Assembly (NCBI RefSeq): GCF_024868665.1
Contig: NC_079904.1
Location: 16,742,368 to 16,806,367 of the forward strand
Reading direction: 5' to 3'
DNA from: Triplophysa rosa
Taxonomy: Eukaryota; Chordata; Actinopteri; Cypriniformes; Nemacheilidae
Length of the DNA stretch: 64,000 nt
Shown here: in pieces, positions 31,691-42,825 of the stretch
How positions within the stretch are numbered: the first letter of the stretch is position 1
How the letters are laid out: each line of letters opens with the position of its first letter
The notes under the pieces: generated by a model
What the model was told of the DNA's origin: nothing
The model's database searches: none
What the model saw: the letters and a program-made list of their open reading frames with translations, nothing else
Translations under genes and position numbers: made by a program

Positions 31691-32085
31691 CCCCCGGGGG
31701 GTGGTTCGATGGCTAGCAGTACGGATTCCTTGCCAGGGGAGATCCCCCGGGGAGGAGATCGGCTCTGCTGTTTTTACTGCCTGGCGACTGCGCAGCTCAA
31801 CGCACTGTCTGACTGAGAGTGCTGAGGGCTGGTGTTTATACTCGACATTGCGCTTCGCCATGACGCAACGTCGAGTTTGCTGTTCACCGTTGTGCAGACG
31901 GTGGGAGTGGCTGTGATAACCCAGAGAGAGAGGAAACTCTCCTTAGAGAGTAAGTGGGGGCCGGAGGGGGCCAGCAGATGGAGAGACGGGGCAGGATCCG
32001 TCCCTATCCGACTTCCCAGCGATGTGGCTGGGGTCGGGCGCAATGGTAGCCTCGATCCCCCTGAGGTCTTCCCATGAGGGCCGCT

Positions 32086-33693
32086 TCACCGCGGCTGCTG
32101 ATGGGGCGATGGTCTCCTCTTCGCTGTCTCCTCCAGGGGGGGACGCCTGAGTGGGGAGCGCCAGAGCTGGAGGGCGTCGAAGAGGACCAGGGCTCCTGGG
32201 AAGCAGACGGTGCACGGGACTCGACGGCCGAGGTGGCCGAGTCGCGGCACGGAGGACTGCTTCTTTACTGTCGAGAACCCTCCGGGGGAGGCCGCGTGCG
32301 GGTCTCGCGCCCCCCGACGGGCGGGGGTGAGCGGGGCCACAGCGGCTCGACAGTAACACCAAGCAGCCCCCCCTTGCGAGACGGGTGCGTCGAGAAAGCG
32401 GACCTTCTCGGCATTACTCATCTGCGCAAGGATCGGCCAGAGGAGTTTCTCATGGACCACAAGTGTGGACATCGTCCGACCCAGGGCCCGCGTGGTCACC
32501 TTGGTCGCCCGTAGAGCGAGGTCGGTGGCGGCGCGGAGTTCCTGCATAAGCGCTAGGTCGGTCTTACCCTCGTGGAGCTCTCTCAACGCCCTGGCCTGGC
32601 AGGAGCCATAGCGTGGAGAGAGGAGGCAGCTTGGTCCACCGCAATGTAAGCTCTCGACACCAGAGATGCCGGGACCCCACATGCTTTGGACAGGAGTCTA
32701 GGTTGAGCCCCCCCCCAGGTGGCCGCCACCTACGGGCACGAGTGCACCGTGGCGGCATACTCCACCTGGGGGACATCGACGTATCCTCTAGCTGTCTCAA
32801 CCTCGAGGGAAGAGAGGGCGACGGAACTTTGTTTGACAAGAAACGTGCCGGAAAGGGGCATTCCAGGTCTTACTAAGTTCCTCATGCACTTCTGGTAAAC
32901 ACGGCACTGGGGGCGGGCGCGGCTTGGAGTCACGCTCAAACCCGAAGCGCCATGTAGCCAGCCCCGAGCGCCGGGAGAGGCAGTGCGGGCACTGCAACCC
33001 AACACTCACGGCGGCCCGGGAAAGCATGGCTGACATTTCGACGTCCGCTTCTTCCTGGGCTTGACCCCCCGAGGGAAGGAGCCCGTGGACTCGTCGGAGT
33101 CGGATGGCAGTAAGTCACCCCCCGATGCTGCAAGAGACATCTCATCATCACGCATCGTGTCCGAATACGTGATTGAGGAATAAGAAGACGGACCGTCTCC
33201 TGGGGAACGGTCAGACGAGCGAGACGAGGTGTGAACGGTCCGTGAGCCAGTGGCTAGCGGATTATCGCTCACAGTAATCCTCATATCACCCTCGCAGCTT
33301 ACCGTAGCAGACGGCAGGGCCGTAGTCCTGCCGCCACGGAACGGGGAGAAAACGAGGTGGTGGCTGAGTCCCGTGGGAACACAGCCACCTGTGACGCAAC
33401 GTCTGAATCATCACCGCCCGCAGTGCGGGCAGGACGTATCCACAACGTCTGCCCCAGAGTACTGGAAGCAGGCATTGTGTCCTTCCCCCTCCTCGATGAG
33501 TGTGTTGCACCCATGAGAACAGCGGGACAAGCCACGCTGGAGAAATTTGCTCTTTTAGAAAAGGAAATTTGCTCGAACACCTCCGGAACTGCCGAGACGC
33601 CCAGGGGAGAGTCACTGCAGGAAGGGACCGTCCGCTGTCCACGTCGTAGATTCCAGCAGAAAGAATGAACACAAAGATCGTAGAGAAGCTCAT
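32086..33693 (-). pseudogene. DIRS gag-like region (copy B)
   Basis: In order on the minus strand: a Cys/His motif near 33430-33560 (WVQHTH, SCPHC-type), an acidic Ser/Asp segment (SGGDLLPSDSDES) near 33120, a proline-rich middle, and a long C-terminal block (RALRELHEGKTDLALMQEL … NAEKVRFLDAPVSQGG) at about 32370-32620. The last block is the most conserved and matches copy A. It is probably an RNA-binding structural protein of the element. Frames are broken several times. Confidence 0.75.
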
Positions 33694-33903
33694 CAGATGC
33701 GTAGGCTCTGAAGAACAAAAGGTGAATGAATGAGCACGCCGGCTTCCCTCTTATACCCGGACATCCGGGGAGGAGCCCGGCATGCAAATTTCATTCGCCA
33801 ATTTTCATTGGCCTTTTCTAAATACTCAGAAGATGATAGATTCTCAAGACAAACCCCATTCTGTCGGTTCGACACAACGTCGAGAGACTGACAGAAAGGG
33901 AAC

Positions 33904-35110
33904 CTTAAATTACACAAAGTAGCCCCAATGTTTTTAACGTGATTTTTTATAATAATGTTACCATACCATCACTGTATTGTTTTATCCAGTTAACTGATCT
34001 ACACTATACTGTATTTTATCCATAAAACAGTAAACATATATGACATATTTAATTTTTATGTATTCTACCCCTTTTCCTGATCAGGGTTTTACATGGTCAG
34101 TGATCGACATGACCTCTGGAATTTTCCAGGTAACATTAAGGGGCATAAATCAACATAAAGAACTGAAAACATAAAGGTGCTAACTACACTGTTTTCATGT
34201 GCATGTGTTGTTTCATAGCCTCAAGATAAATCCATTATATGCACCACCTCCATTTCCAAATGAACTTTCACAATTTCAACATATCAAGGAGGAAATATTG
34301 CCTAGTTTAAGTGAAATATATTTTATTTAAGCACTGCTACAACCACAAGTGCTAAATATGTCATATGTTTGGAAATATAACCCCCCCTCTATCAAGTTAG
34401 TGTAAATATACACATCTACTACGTATATTATTCACATTATAAAGCATTTTTATGAATGAAGTAAGTCAAAACCTCTTAAAAAAACTTAATTACTACTACC
34501 CATCCTCCTAAACTTCTGAAATGATTATGCTGTATAGTGGTCAACTGACAGATTTGTCGACACAGACACACATTGCACACATTTGCAGTAGACAGAATTG
34601 TAACCCTAAACCTCACTGTGCCATGTCTATAGACTATAAAGCAATGGTTATTTGGACATTCCTGTCTAATTAGCACTCTACCTTTCAAGAGCACACACGC
34701 ACACAGTTTATTACCATTAGAAATTCTTCCCCCTATTAAACCTCTGCTGACTCCTCCCTGTAGCTTATTGGTTTAAGTCCGAGCGCATTAGACGTATTTA
34801 TTGGGAATGGTTGTGTTTGAAGGATGACCTGAATGAGATTCTCGTGGGCCCTGTTGCTCTCTGGGGTGCTTCTGGACCACCATTTACGCCCTGGGAGTTG
34901 TTTTAACTCCCCTGAACAGCAGTCGTGAAACGCAAGAGCCTCACATTTCCAAAAGAGCTTGTTAGTGTCTGTGTGTGCATGCATGTGTGCTGGCACGTAG
35001 GAATGTAGGTACACATTCTCATTTTACCTTTATTTGTCTTCCGTGTGGATTTATAGCACTTCCTCAATATGCAGCACTGATACAAAGGTAATAAAAAGAG
35101 GCACAGTCGG
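33904..35110. other. Non-coding stretch
   Basis: AT-rich; the beginning (to about 34060) continues the decayed TTTTAC repeat interrupted by DIRS copy B. No exon is supported. Confidence 0.5.
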
Positions 35111-35123
35111 AGTTATATCCTTG

Positions 35124-35255
35124 TGGGCAGTTCGCCGACATGTTGCGCGGCAGCACCTCAGGCAATCCAAGTTCGAGTTCCGGCTTGAGTTGTTTTCCGG
35201 CTCTTGTTAACTGGCACTTTTTTCTACAGTATAAAAAATAATAATAAACAAACAA
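35124..35255 (+). mobile_element. tRNA-derived SINE (degenerate)
   Basis: CAGCACCTCAGGCAATCCAA is followed by a B-box-like GTTCGAGTTCCGGCT. It ends in an AT-rich tail (CTACAGTATAAAAAATAATAA). The layout matches a teleost tRNA-derived SINE that I recall; the A box is poor. Confidence 0.5.
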
Positions 35256-35365
35256 ATGTGATGAGAGCAAGTTAGAGTATTACTGAATAGAAGAGATTGG
35301 GTAATGTAGGTTGGTATAGGGTACAAGAAAAGAGTAATATCAAGTCAAAAATCGAAGGTACATTC

Positions 35366-36176
35366 TTAAAAAAAAGATGCTTCGAAAGGTTCTTCAATGT
35401 TATGGAAGAACATTTTGGTTCCATAAAGAACCTTTAACATCTGAAGAACCTTTATGTTTTACAAAAGGTTCTTTGAGGCGAAAAAAGGTTCTTCAGATTA
35501 TGAAAAAGTAAGAAAGAGATGGTGTCAGGAACGGGGGGGAAGAGAACCCAAACGCAGGCAGCAGTTCACGAATACTCAAACTTTAAGATACACAAACAAA
35601 AACCCACGATAGGGGTAAAACAAGACCACAACTATTATAAAAACTTAAAAAAAAACACTTCCCACGATGGGGCAAGAAACAAGAAAACATAAAAACTAGC
35701 CTTACTAATACAAGACAACGGCAAGACTAAGTAATGACACGACATCCAAACACAGCAAGAAATTCAACAAGGGGGAGTAATCCAACAAGGTAAGCTTCAA
35801 AACACGACCATAAATACTGGCAACGCAAAAAGATTCAGCACAGAACAGAAGACACAAGGGCATAATATAGGGAGACTAACAAAGGAAGATAACAATGGGC
35901 AGGTGTGGGTAATGAAACACTGAAGGGAAGCTAAACGAGGGAACGAGAGGGGCAGGGCCATAGACGAGACCAGAGAGAAAGCATATTATGTTGTGACCAA
36001 TAATAATATGTTTCTCTCCACACAAAACACGAGGCTCTGCCATGACTCTGCCACAAGACCAAGAAAGACATGACATGATTAAAGAACCGTTGACTGAATG
36101 GTTCTTTGTGGAACCAAAAATGGTTGTTCTATGGCATCGCTGTGAACCTTTTAAGCACCTTTATTTTTAAGAGTGA
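35366..36176. mobile_element. GAACC-rich foldback MITE interrupted by a solo LTR
   Basis: The left part (35366-35522) carries repeated AAAGGTTCTT and AGAACCTTT words; the right part (36076-36176) carries GGTTCTTTGTGGAACCAAAA and ends CACCTTTATTTTTAAGAGTG. Together they make the ~250-bp palindromic element seen uninterrupted at 37318, split here by the LTR at 35523. Confidence 0.8.
35523..36075 (-). mobile_element. Solo LTR, family F1, inserted in a MITE
   Basis: It starts TGTCAGGAACGGGG and ends AGACATGACA. It is the inverse of the LTR at 6786 (for example GAACGAGAGGGGCAGGGCC). No exact 5-bp duplication is visible, probably through later mutation. The MITE sequence on the two sides would join if it were removed, so the boundaries are well supported. 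Confidence 0.8.
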
Positions 36177-37150
36177 ATACTAACTTAGAGAATACTAATT
36201 TATGATTTATTTATATCATAGCGACTGTCGAGTATACTATATTCCATTAATGCCTTTAGGTCGGGTTATCATTAGAAACCACAGGTGTACTGTGTAACTC
36301 AATCTGTTCCCAAACATATTGGCCCCCAAAAGTGTAACAGCCTTTTCTGAACCTGTCTCACTAATCAAATTTATTTAGGTTTTATTTATTTTTTTGTGCT
36401 AGCCTGAGGGAAGAGGGAACATGACCTTCTTATGACATAATAGGAATACATCTCTTTAATTCTCTTCGTGTTTTAACGAGGTTGGCATTACATCATCCAA
36501 CGACCTATCAGATGGTTTGGTCCTGTGAGAGTCATTGACCTACAGCTTCCCTCATTCAGAACCTCTGTCAATGAGAATTAACAACAGCGACAGGGGACTC
36601 CTTAAACACACACAAACATTCTTAAGGGATGACATCCCATTTTACATCTTGTTTTAAATAATGGCTCATAATAGCTCAGTGGACCTGTAAAGTATTTGGC
36701 ACACTTAAAACAATGTGAATTTTATTAGCTTGGATGCATTCAGTAACACAATATCATACCAAGTGGCCAATTTATTATCATACCAATTTTTTTTTTAATT
36801 TAAAATTAGTTTAGTGATTACATTTAATCAGTCTCAATTCATTTTAATGGATATTGGAGTTGTCTTCATGCTCCAGAAAGTTTAACAAGTTTGGAGTTTA
36901 ATCTGAAAATGTCCAAATACTTTCGGTCTTTATTTTGAACAGTATATCTATTGTGTATTATTTAAAACAAAAAAATCTCTTATTGTGAAATGTTTTATTT
37001 GTAAAGAGAGTGTCTGCTATCTTTCTTTAATATATATATATATATATATTTGTTGGTGCGATGGCATTTAAACTTAAATTTAGCTTAAGTGTCCAGATAT
37101 TTCTGAGGTCACCGTATAAGATAATTCTAACCACCATAAAACATATCTAA
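36177..37150. other. Non-coding stretch
   Basis: AT-rich with a (TA)n run at 37029-37048. Words such as GTCCAAATACTTTCGG near 36910 hint at a decayed Tc1-like end. Nothing else is recognised. Confidence 0.4.
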
Positions 37151-37151
37151 C

Positions 37152-37620
37152 TTAAAGGTGTTATGTGTAATTTTTTGGAGGATTTATTGACAGAAATGCA
37201 ATATAATATACATAACGATGTCTTCAGATGTGTATGAAGACCTTACAATGAAGCGTTATGTTTTTCTTACCTCAGAATGAGCTATTTCTATCTACATACA
37301 CTGCGGGTCCCCTCACACTCTTAAAAAATAAAAGTGCTTAAAAGGCTCTTCACAGCGATGCCATAGAAGAAACATTTTTGGTTCCACAATGAACCATTCA
37401 GTCAAAGGAACCATCTCTTTGTTACCTTTTTATAATCTGAAAAATTTCTAAAAAGAAACTTTTGTGAAACAGAAAGGTTCTTCAGGGATTAAAGGTTCTT
37501 TATGGAACGATTTAGACAAAAAAGGTTCTTCTACGGCATCATGAAGCACCTATATATTAAAAGTGTACATGGAATTCGCCATGTTGTTTCTCTAGTATTC
37601 ATACACTGTACCATTAAAAA
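37152..37620 (+). mobile_element. 400-bp MITE family, copy 4, carrying a nested MITE
   Basis: TTAAAGGTGTTATGTGTAAT starts the copy. GATTTATTGACAGAAATGCA and GAAGACCTTACAATGAAGCG follow the pattern of 16216. After GGGTCCCCTC the sequence is interrupted at 37318-37569 and resumes with AATTCGCCATGTTGTTTC. The right end is truncated. Confidence 0.7.
37318..37569. mobile_element. GAACC-rich foldback MITE, nested copy
   Basis: ACACTCTTAAAAAATAAAAG at the left mirrors TATATTAAAAGTGT at the right. The body contains GAACCATTCAGTCAAAGGAA and AAAGGTTCTTTATGG-type words. It is the same family as 35366 and lies inside the 400-bp MITE. Confidence 0.8.
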
Positions 37621-37748
37621 AACAAACAAAAAAATGAGTTTATGATTTAGGCCTTGCCAATTTAGGTACCTTTATCTGGCTATTAAATATTCTAAAAGGA
37701 ATATGAAATAGACAACAAGAGAGAGAGAGAGCACCATTTCCTGATTTC

Positions 37749-37865
37749 CTGCAAAAAAATTATTTTGTTACCAAAATCTAAAGTTGTGCATGTTCAACTT
37801 GACATTCTGCAAAAAAATTAATTTTGTTACCAAAATCTAAAGTTGTGCATGTTCAACTTGACATT
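37749..37865. repeat. 58/59-bp tandem duplication
   Basis: A unit starting CTGCAAAAAAATTA and ending CAACTTGACATT occurs twice head to tail, differing by one base insertion. Confidence 0.9.
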
Positions 37866-37870
37866 CAGGA

Positions 37871-40072
37871 AAGTTAATTTATAACAAAAACTAGTTTGGT
37901 ATAATAACACTGTTATAACACTGTAATAACATTATTATTGTAGTAACACTTGAAAAGTGGGCAATTTATTCATAGCCAGCATGCTTAATGCTTATATCCA
38001 CGGCATTACAAAACGTCTTGACATTGTCCTGACACTACAAAAGCTCATTAGTATGTAATTCACACAGATGTAGGTCACTGGGATCTTTGAAGACCCCCTA
38101 ATTTGAGGCCTTTAAATCCATCAGCATCTATCCAAACATTTCTCTCTCTAAACATGCCTTGCTTCCTGGGCTCAATTTCTTCAAGTCCCTCTCTTTGTTT
38201 TTAAAGCATGATATGATCTGTTATCCTAACCTTAAACTTTAAATATACACTGATGTTTTCACATATTCAGATATGAGCATGCACTGTATAAACTAAACAG
38301 GCTGAGGAAAGAAACATTTGTTCATTCTGCGACACACCAATATCTTAGAGAGCCAGCTGCAGTATGTCAACCGTACTCGAATCAGGCTAACCCAAACACC
38401 TGTGATCCAAACAATGGCTGGTTGGGATTAACATGAATAACAGCGTAATGTGTGAAACAAGAAGGGCAGTCCTTCCGACATCCTGCAGAGAAACAGAACA
38501 CACACTTACACACAGGACAGTCACTTTGGCCGGCATTACAAAAGCAGATAGTGCCGGCGTTGATAGGCTTATAAAGAGCTCAGTCTGTTTGGTGTCTTGG
38601 CCAAAACTCTTTTAGTCTCTTGTGCCCAATTAGTCACCACATCTAGTCATGTATGTTTGAACTTGAAGTATTTCAAGATGCAAGGCAGTTATTAACCTCC
38701 CTTCAAGATATTCCCCATGATTAGCGCTAAGCAAACACAGGCAGTGTGTAATAAAGGTGCTCAGCCATTAATGTGATGATACCACCATGCAAGGATGCAA
38801 ACATGTTGTCTGTTCATTTGCCCAAATTCAAGATGTTTGTAATGCAAAACATATAACTCACTGACACAACTTTAAACTAAAGACTGAGTTTATAAATAAA
38901 CACCCAAAGCAACCCTCTCATGCTGAAGGTTGCTGTTAGAAACAGGGAACCATGTTTTTGTAAGAAGATATATGTGTAAGGCTATAGCAAGCGTTCTCCT
39001 TTGTGTTATGGGTCTGAAGACTTCTCCAGAAAGAGGCATACGAGGTGAAAACGGCAGGAGAATTTCCACAGAGACACTTTTATTTATGATTTCTCCACCA
39101 TACATCTTTAAAAGTATAACGTGCAGACATTAACATCTGAAGACTCCCAAGTGGATAAAAAAATGTAGTTTTGCTATAAGAATGAATGTATAAATAAATA
39201 AATACTTAGATTTTCTTTGAATATAATGTAAAAATGATCATTTGTAATCACACATACAAATACTGTAGCTGCCCAATGCAGGTCCACCCTTAATAAAAGA
39301 ACTTTCTGCTCAAGGCATCTACCAATGCAGAGGTGCTCAAAAATGTATCCATGTGGTTTCTATCTAAAGCAACACTGCATTCAGTTTGTTTTAAAATTGT
39401 TCTAAATGCAAAGATTGTTTTAAGAAATGACTCTAAAAGTGAAATCTTTGGAAAGAATTGCTTTAGCTGTTTTACGTTTTAGTACGTTCACCCACTTCAA
39501 ACTGGATATGATGGCTCTCTAGAGTGCAATGTCAGTTTGACCAGATTAATGGCTAAAACAGAGATATTTCTCAATGATAAATGCAAACAGAAGTACTGTG
39601 CCCTTTGTGCACAGAAACTAAACACACTGCTCAATACTCCATGGGGCCTTTTGTCCAGTGAACCTGACCATGGCGCTCACTTATTCTTGCAGGGAGAGAG
39701 AAGAAGCTTTATGAGGGAAATGAACATGTCTGTCTAAAGTATGTGGAAAAGATTTAGCCATAAAGCAGGTTCAGTGTAGCATATAGTAGTTTTCCATGTC
39801 TGTGGTCCTTGGGGAAAGGTGTTAAAGGCACACGTTTCATATGTGGATTTGACAGAGCTGGGGGCCGATCTTGCCATAGACTGAAAATAATATCAGTTCA
39901 ATTCTCCAGATCATTTAATGGATTTTAACAGAGCCACATTAAATAGATGGACAGACAGATTGAGCAGTTGTTTTCAGATTGTGCTTTGGTTACGAAAGCT
40001 AAATGACAAATTCACAAATCTGAGTTTTATAGAGATCTTTATAATAACATAAGATGCTCTAATGCTCAGGCA
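37871..40072. other. Non-coding stretch
   Basis: No gene or clear repeat is recognised. Short frames at 38433 and 39537 lack splice context or similarity. Confidence 0.5.
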
Positions 40073-40077
40073 CCTGT

Positions 40078-40403
40078 TGTCACGATTCTGTCTGTGTTTC
40101 CCTGTTTATTGTGGACTTTTATTTTGTATTCCTTAGTTCCTTTTTCCTGTCTAGTGTTGTAGTTTGTTGTAGTTCTTTTGTTCATTGGTTTTGTCATGAT
40201 CAGTTTCAGGTGTGTCTTGTTAGCCTCTAGTTACCCTGTGTATATATATCCCTAGTGTTTCAGTTGTCATTTGTCAGTCGTTGTTTCAGAGTTCCTGTGT
40301 CTTTTGGTTTTTCTTTGTTACTTTGTTACTTGTTCTTGTATTGTTGTCATTAAATATACTGCACCTGGATCCGCTTCTTGTTTTCCCTCTGCTATCCGTG
40401 ACA
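40078..40403 (+). mobile_element. Solo LTR, family F2, TSD CCTGT
   Basis: It starts TGTCACGATTCTGTC, ends GCTATCCGTGACA, and is flanked by CCTGT at 40073-40077 and 40404-40408. It is 326 bp long. TATATATATCCCTAG (about 40242) could be its TATA region and CATTAAATATAC lies near the 3' end. No internal region. Confidence 0.9.
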
Positions 40404-40409
40404 CCTGTA

Positions 40410-41645
40410 TTCTTTGCCGTAATTTTAAGTTTGCTGAAAAAGGTATGAAAAACATCAGAATAAAACAATATTTATCCACATACATTATTGAAAACTTGTG
40501 ATGTTAAGAAGATTTTTTTTTTTTAAATGCTTTGTCATTATAATATTATAATATAATGAATGTTTTCACTTGGAATTTGATTCTGTTCTGGCAGAATCAG
40601 TCAAATCAAAGACCATGCTTATTTAGCAGGATCGATGAATATATTGTTAACAGTAATTGTTACATTATCAGTTTGGAAACGATCAGCACATGCTGATACG
40701 ATCACATCATCATTGTCCTCATTGTGTTACACATTTCCAATTCAATACACATTTCATTTTGCATAAAAACATCCCAAATCCCATCTCTGATTTGGCAACA
40801 TTCGCACATTTCATCACCCCCTTCCAATTAATTCAAGCAAGCACACACAAGTTCAACAAAATACACAGGAAGCCCCAGAAAGTTCTTTCACCCATCCATA
40901 CGCACACACTCATAAACATCAATGTAAAGAAAGATTAATAAACATAATGCTGCTTATTGCTACAGTACATAAAGTTTCATAAAGAAAAGGCAGTGTTGTA
41001 CACTTGTTGTACAAAAAATGCTGACCACCTAAAAGGAGTAAACTGGTGCTTTTTGTTCTTTTTATGCATGTATGTATATATAGACAAATACTACATGGTA
41101 CTGTTCTGAAAAAGCTAAATACCTAACTCCATGCTGACACACATGCACATCTGCTACTGGCTACAGGGTGAAGACTATCTTGGGACAGTTTAGCATTTGT
41201 GAACACATGCACACACATGCAGTTGGCTGCAGCACTATAGTGTGTGAGACGTGCCTTACGTTGTACACATCTGTGCTAAGTTTACGGTCTAGATGCTGAG
41301 GGACAGCTGTCAGCTGTCATGAAATCATGGAACATGGGGAGGAAAATTCATCTTGATGGGTCATTTCTAATGACCTTAATACACATACCATTCAATCCAA
41401 GTTATAATAAAAAAAATGATTGGACAGGAAATGTTATCACACGCAGAGCCACGCACACGTCAATACCGAGATGTTGCATTTAGACTGAATTCAACCATTC
41501 TCCTTGTCAAATTTGATCAGTCACACACTGGGGTCAAATGTCACACACTAAAATAAAATTTCTGGTTTTTGTTCGTCTTATTGTGCATGTCATGAACCTC
41601 ATATCTACTTATTGTATCACATTTTGCACATTATGTTGGAATTAT
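40410..41645. other. Non-coding stretch
   Basis: AT-rich. No feature is supported. Confidence 0.5.
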
Positions 41646-41649
41646 GCTT

Positions 41650-41788
41650 TCCTGTAGCTCAGTGGTAAGAGTATGGTGTTAGCAATGCCAAGGTCATGGG
41701 TACGATCCCAGGGATTGCACATACTCAGAAACAAATGTGTAGTCAATGTAAATCACTTTGGATAAAAGCGTCTGCCAAATGCGTAAAT
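41650..41788 (+). mobile_element. tRNA-derived SINE with LINE-type tail
   Basis: The head, TGTAGCTCAGTGGTAAGAGT, is an A-box region like that of a tRNA; GGTCATGGGTACGATCCC is the B box. The tail, AATCACTTTGGATAAAAGCG followed by TCTGCCAAATGCG, is the L2-type LINE tail. It would be transcribed by RNA polymerase III and copied by a partner LINE. It is not a functional tRNA gene: no cloverleaf acceptor stem is present. Confidence 0.8.
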
Positions 41789-41869
41789 TACGTCATACCG
41801 CTTTATGTTCATTTTGAACATTTGTACAACCGTCTCAGCTATTAATTCTGCACATGTTGTGTTAGGTCT

Positions 41870-42110
41870 TAAATGGATAGCTTTTTAAAAATGAGAATTA
41901 TGTCATCATTTTCATTCACATTTACCCTTCATTTCCTCTTTTACTAAGTTAGGCCGAGTTTTAGTGATAAACAGCCTCAGTCCTCATATACTTTTATTTT
42001 ATGGAAAAACAAGCAACTTCAACAATCTTCAAAATTCCTCTCTTCTTGTGTTAAGCAAAGTATGGGAAAGTCCTACGGGTTACAAATAACATGAGGATGA
42101 GTTAATGTTG
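41870..42110. mobile_element. Angel-like foldback MITE, copy 2 (diverged)
   Basis: GGATAGCTTTTTAAAAATGAG then ATTATGTCATCATTTTCATT matches the family's left half; AACATGAGGATGAGTTAATG matches the right half. The outer ends are eroded. Confidence 0.5.
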
Positions 42111-42271
42111 TGAATGTAAATGTATTTTCTTAATTAACTTTTTTTAATTCCTTAGACAAAAATGGGAGGGACAATATGCAGCAGTGATAGTATTTTTAAT
42201 TGAATATATGTCTATGAAATATGTGTAAGGCATTGAAAAGCATAAACAAGTTTGTGTGTTGAAGGAGTACC

Positions 42272-42820
42272 TGTCATGAAACACAAGGAAGAACCCAATT
42301 GCAGGCAGCAGTAGTGAAGGGGTTAACACAACGTTTTATTTAACAAAACAAAAACCCAACAGGGGGTAGAACACTAATAACAGGGAAACAATAAGACAGG
42401 CAAACAGGAACGTAACTAACTAAATAACACATGAATAAAACAACACTTGACAAAACTCATAGACTCGGGATTTACAGGCAGGAACAAGACGCAACATCAC
42501 ATGAAGCACGAAGGCATAACGCTACCAAGCATAATGAATGCACCGGTAAGCACCATGGATACACAATGAACGAGCACAAGACAATAGACAAGAGGGCTTT
42601 TTAAAGGGGAGCAAATCAAGAAGGGACAGGTGCGGGCCATGAACTAATAAACAATCAATAACGAGGCATACAAGAGGGTGGGGACAAAGACGGGACCTGG
42701 AGAGAGCATGTGGAAGGCCAAGTGGGCCAAAATGCTTCTCTCCACATTAAACAGGAAATCCTGCCGTGATTATGCCACAAGATCAAGAAAGACATGACAA
42801 GATGAGGCAGAATCACGAGA
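42272..42820 (-). mobile_element. Solo LTR, family F1, TSD GTACC
   Basis: On the plus strand it begins TGTCATGAAACACAAGG and ends GCAGAATCACGAGA. It is flanked by GTACC at 42267-42271 and 42821-42825. The minus-strand start (TCTCGTGATTCTGCC) aligns with TGTCATGGTCCTGCC of the 6786 copy, so the usual TG has mutated. 549 bp. Confidence 0.9.
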
Positions 42821-42825
42821 GTACC

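Larger units (their letters stand above)
30004..33903 (-). mobile_element. DIRS1-like retroelement, copy B (3.9 kb)
   Basis: The ends are inverted copies (GACGTTGTGTCGAACCGACA at left, its inverse at right). Reading the minus strand from right to left, the interior holds a leader, gag, the reverse transcriptase N-terminal half and the recombinase C-terminus, all with frameshifts. RNase H, methyltransferase and the rest of the RT are deleted. No target duplication is apparent, as expected for tyrosine-recombinase elements. This is the copy that identifies A and C as DIRS. Confidence 0.85.

Noticed and set aside
35028..35080. Minus-strand 48-bp exon candidate with donor gtaaaatg
   Set aside because: Too short to judge, with a weak donor and no partner.
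41650..41720. tRNA gene
   Set aside because: A and B boxes are present, but the acceptor stem is missing and a LINE-type tail follows; it is a SINE head.
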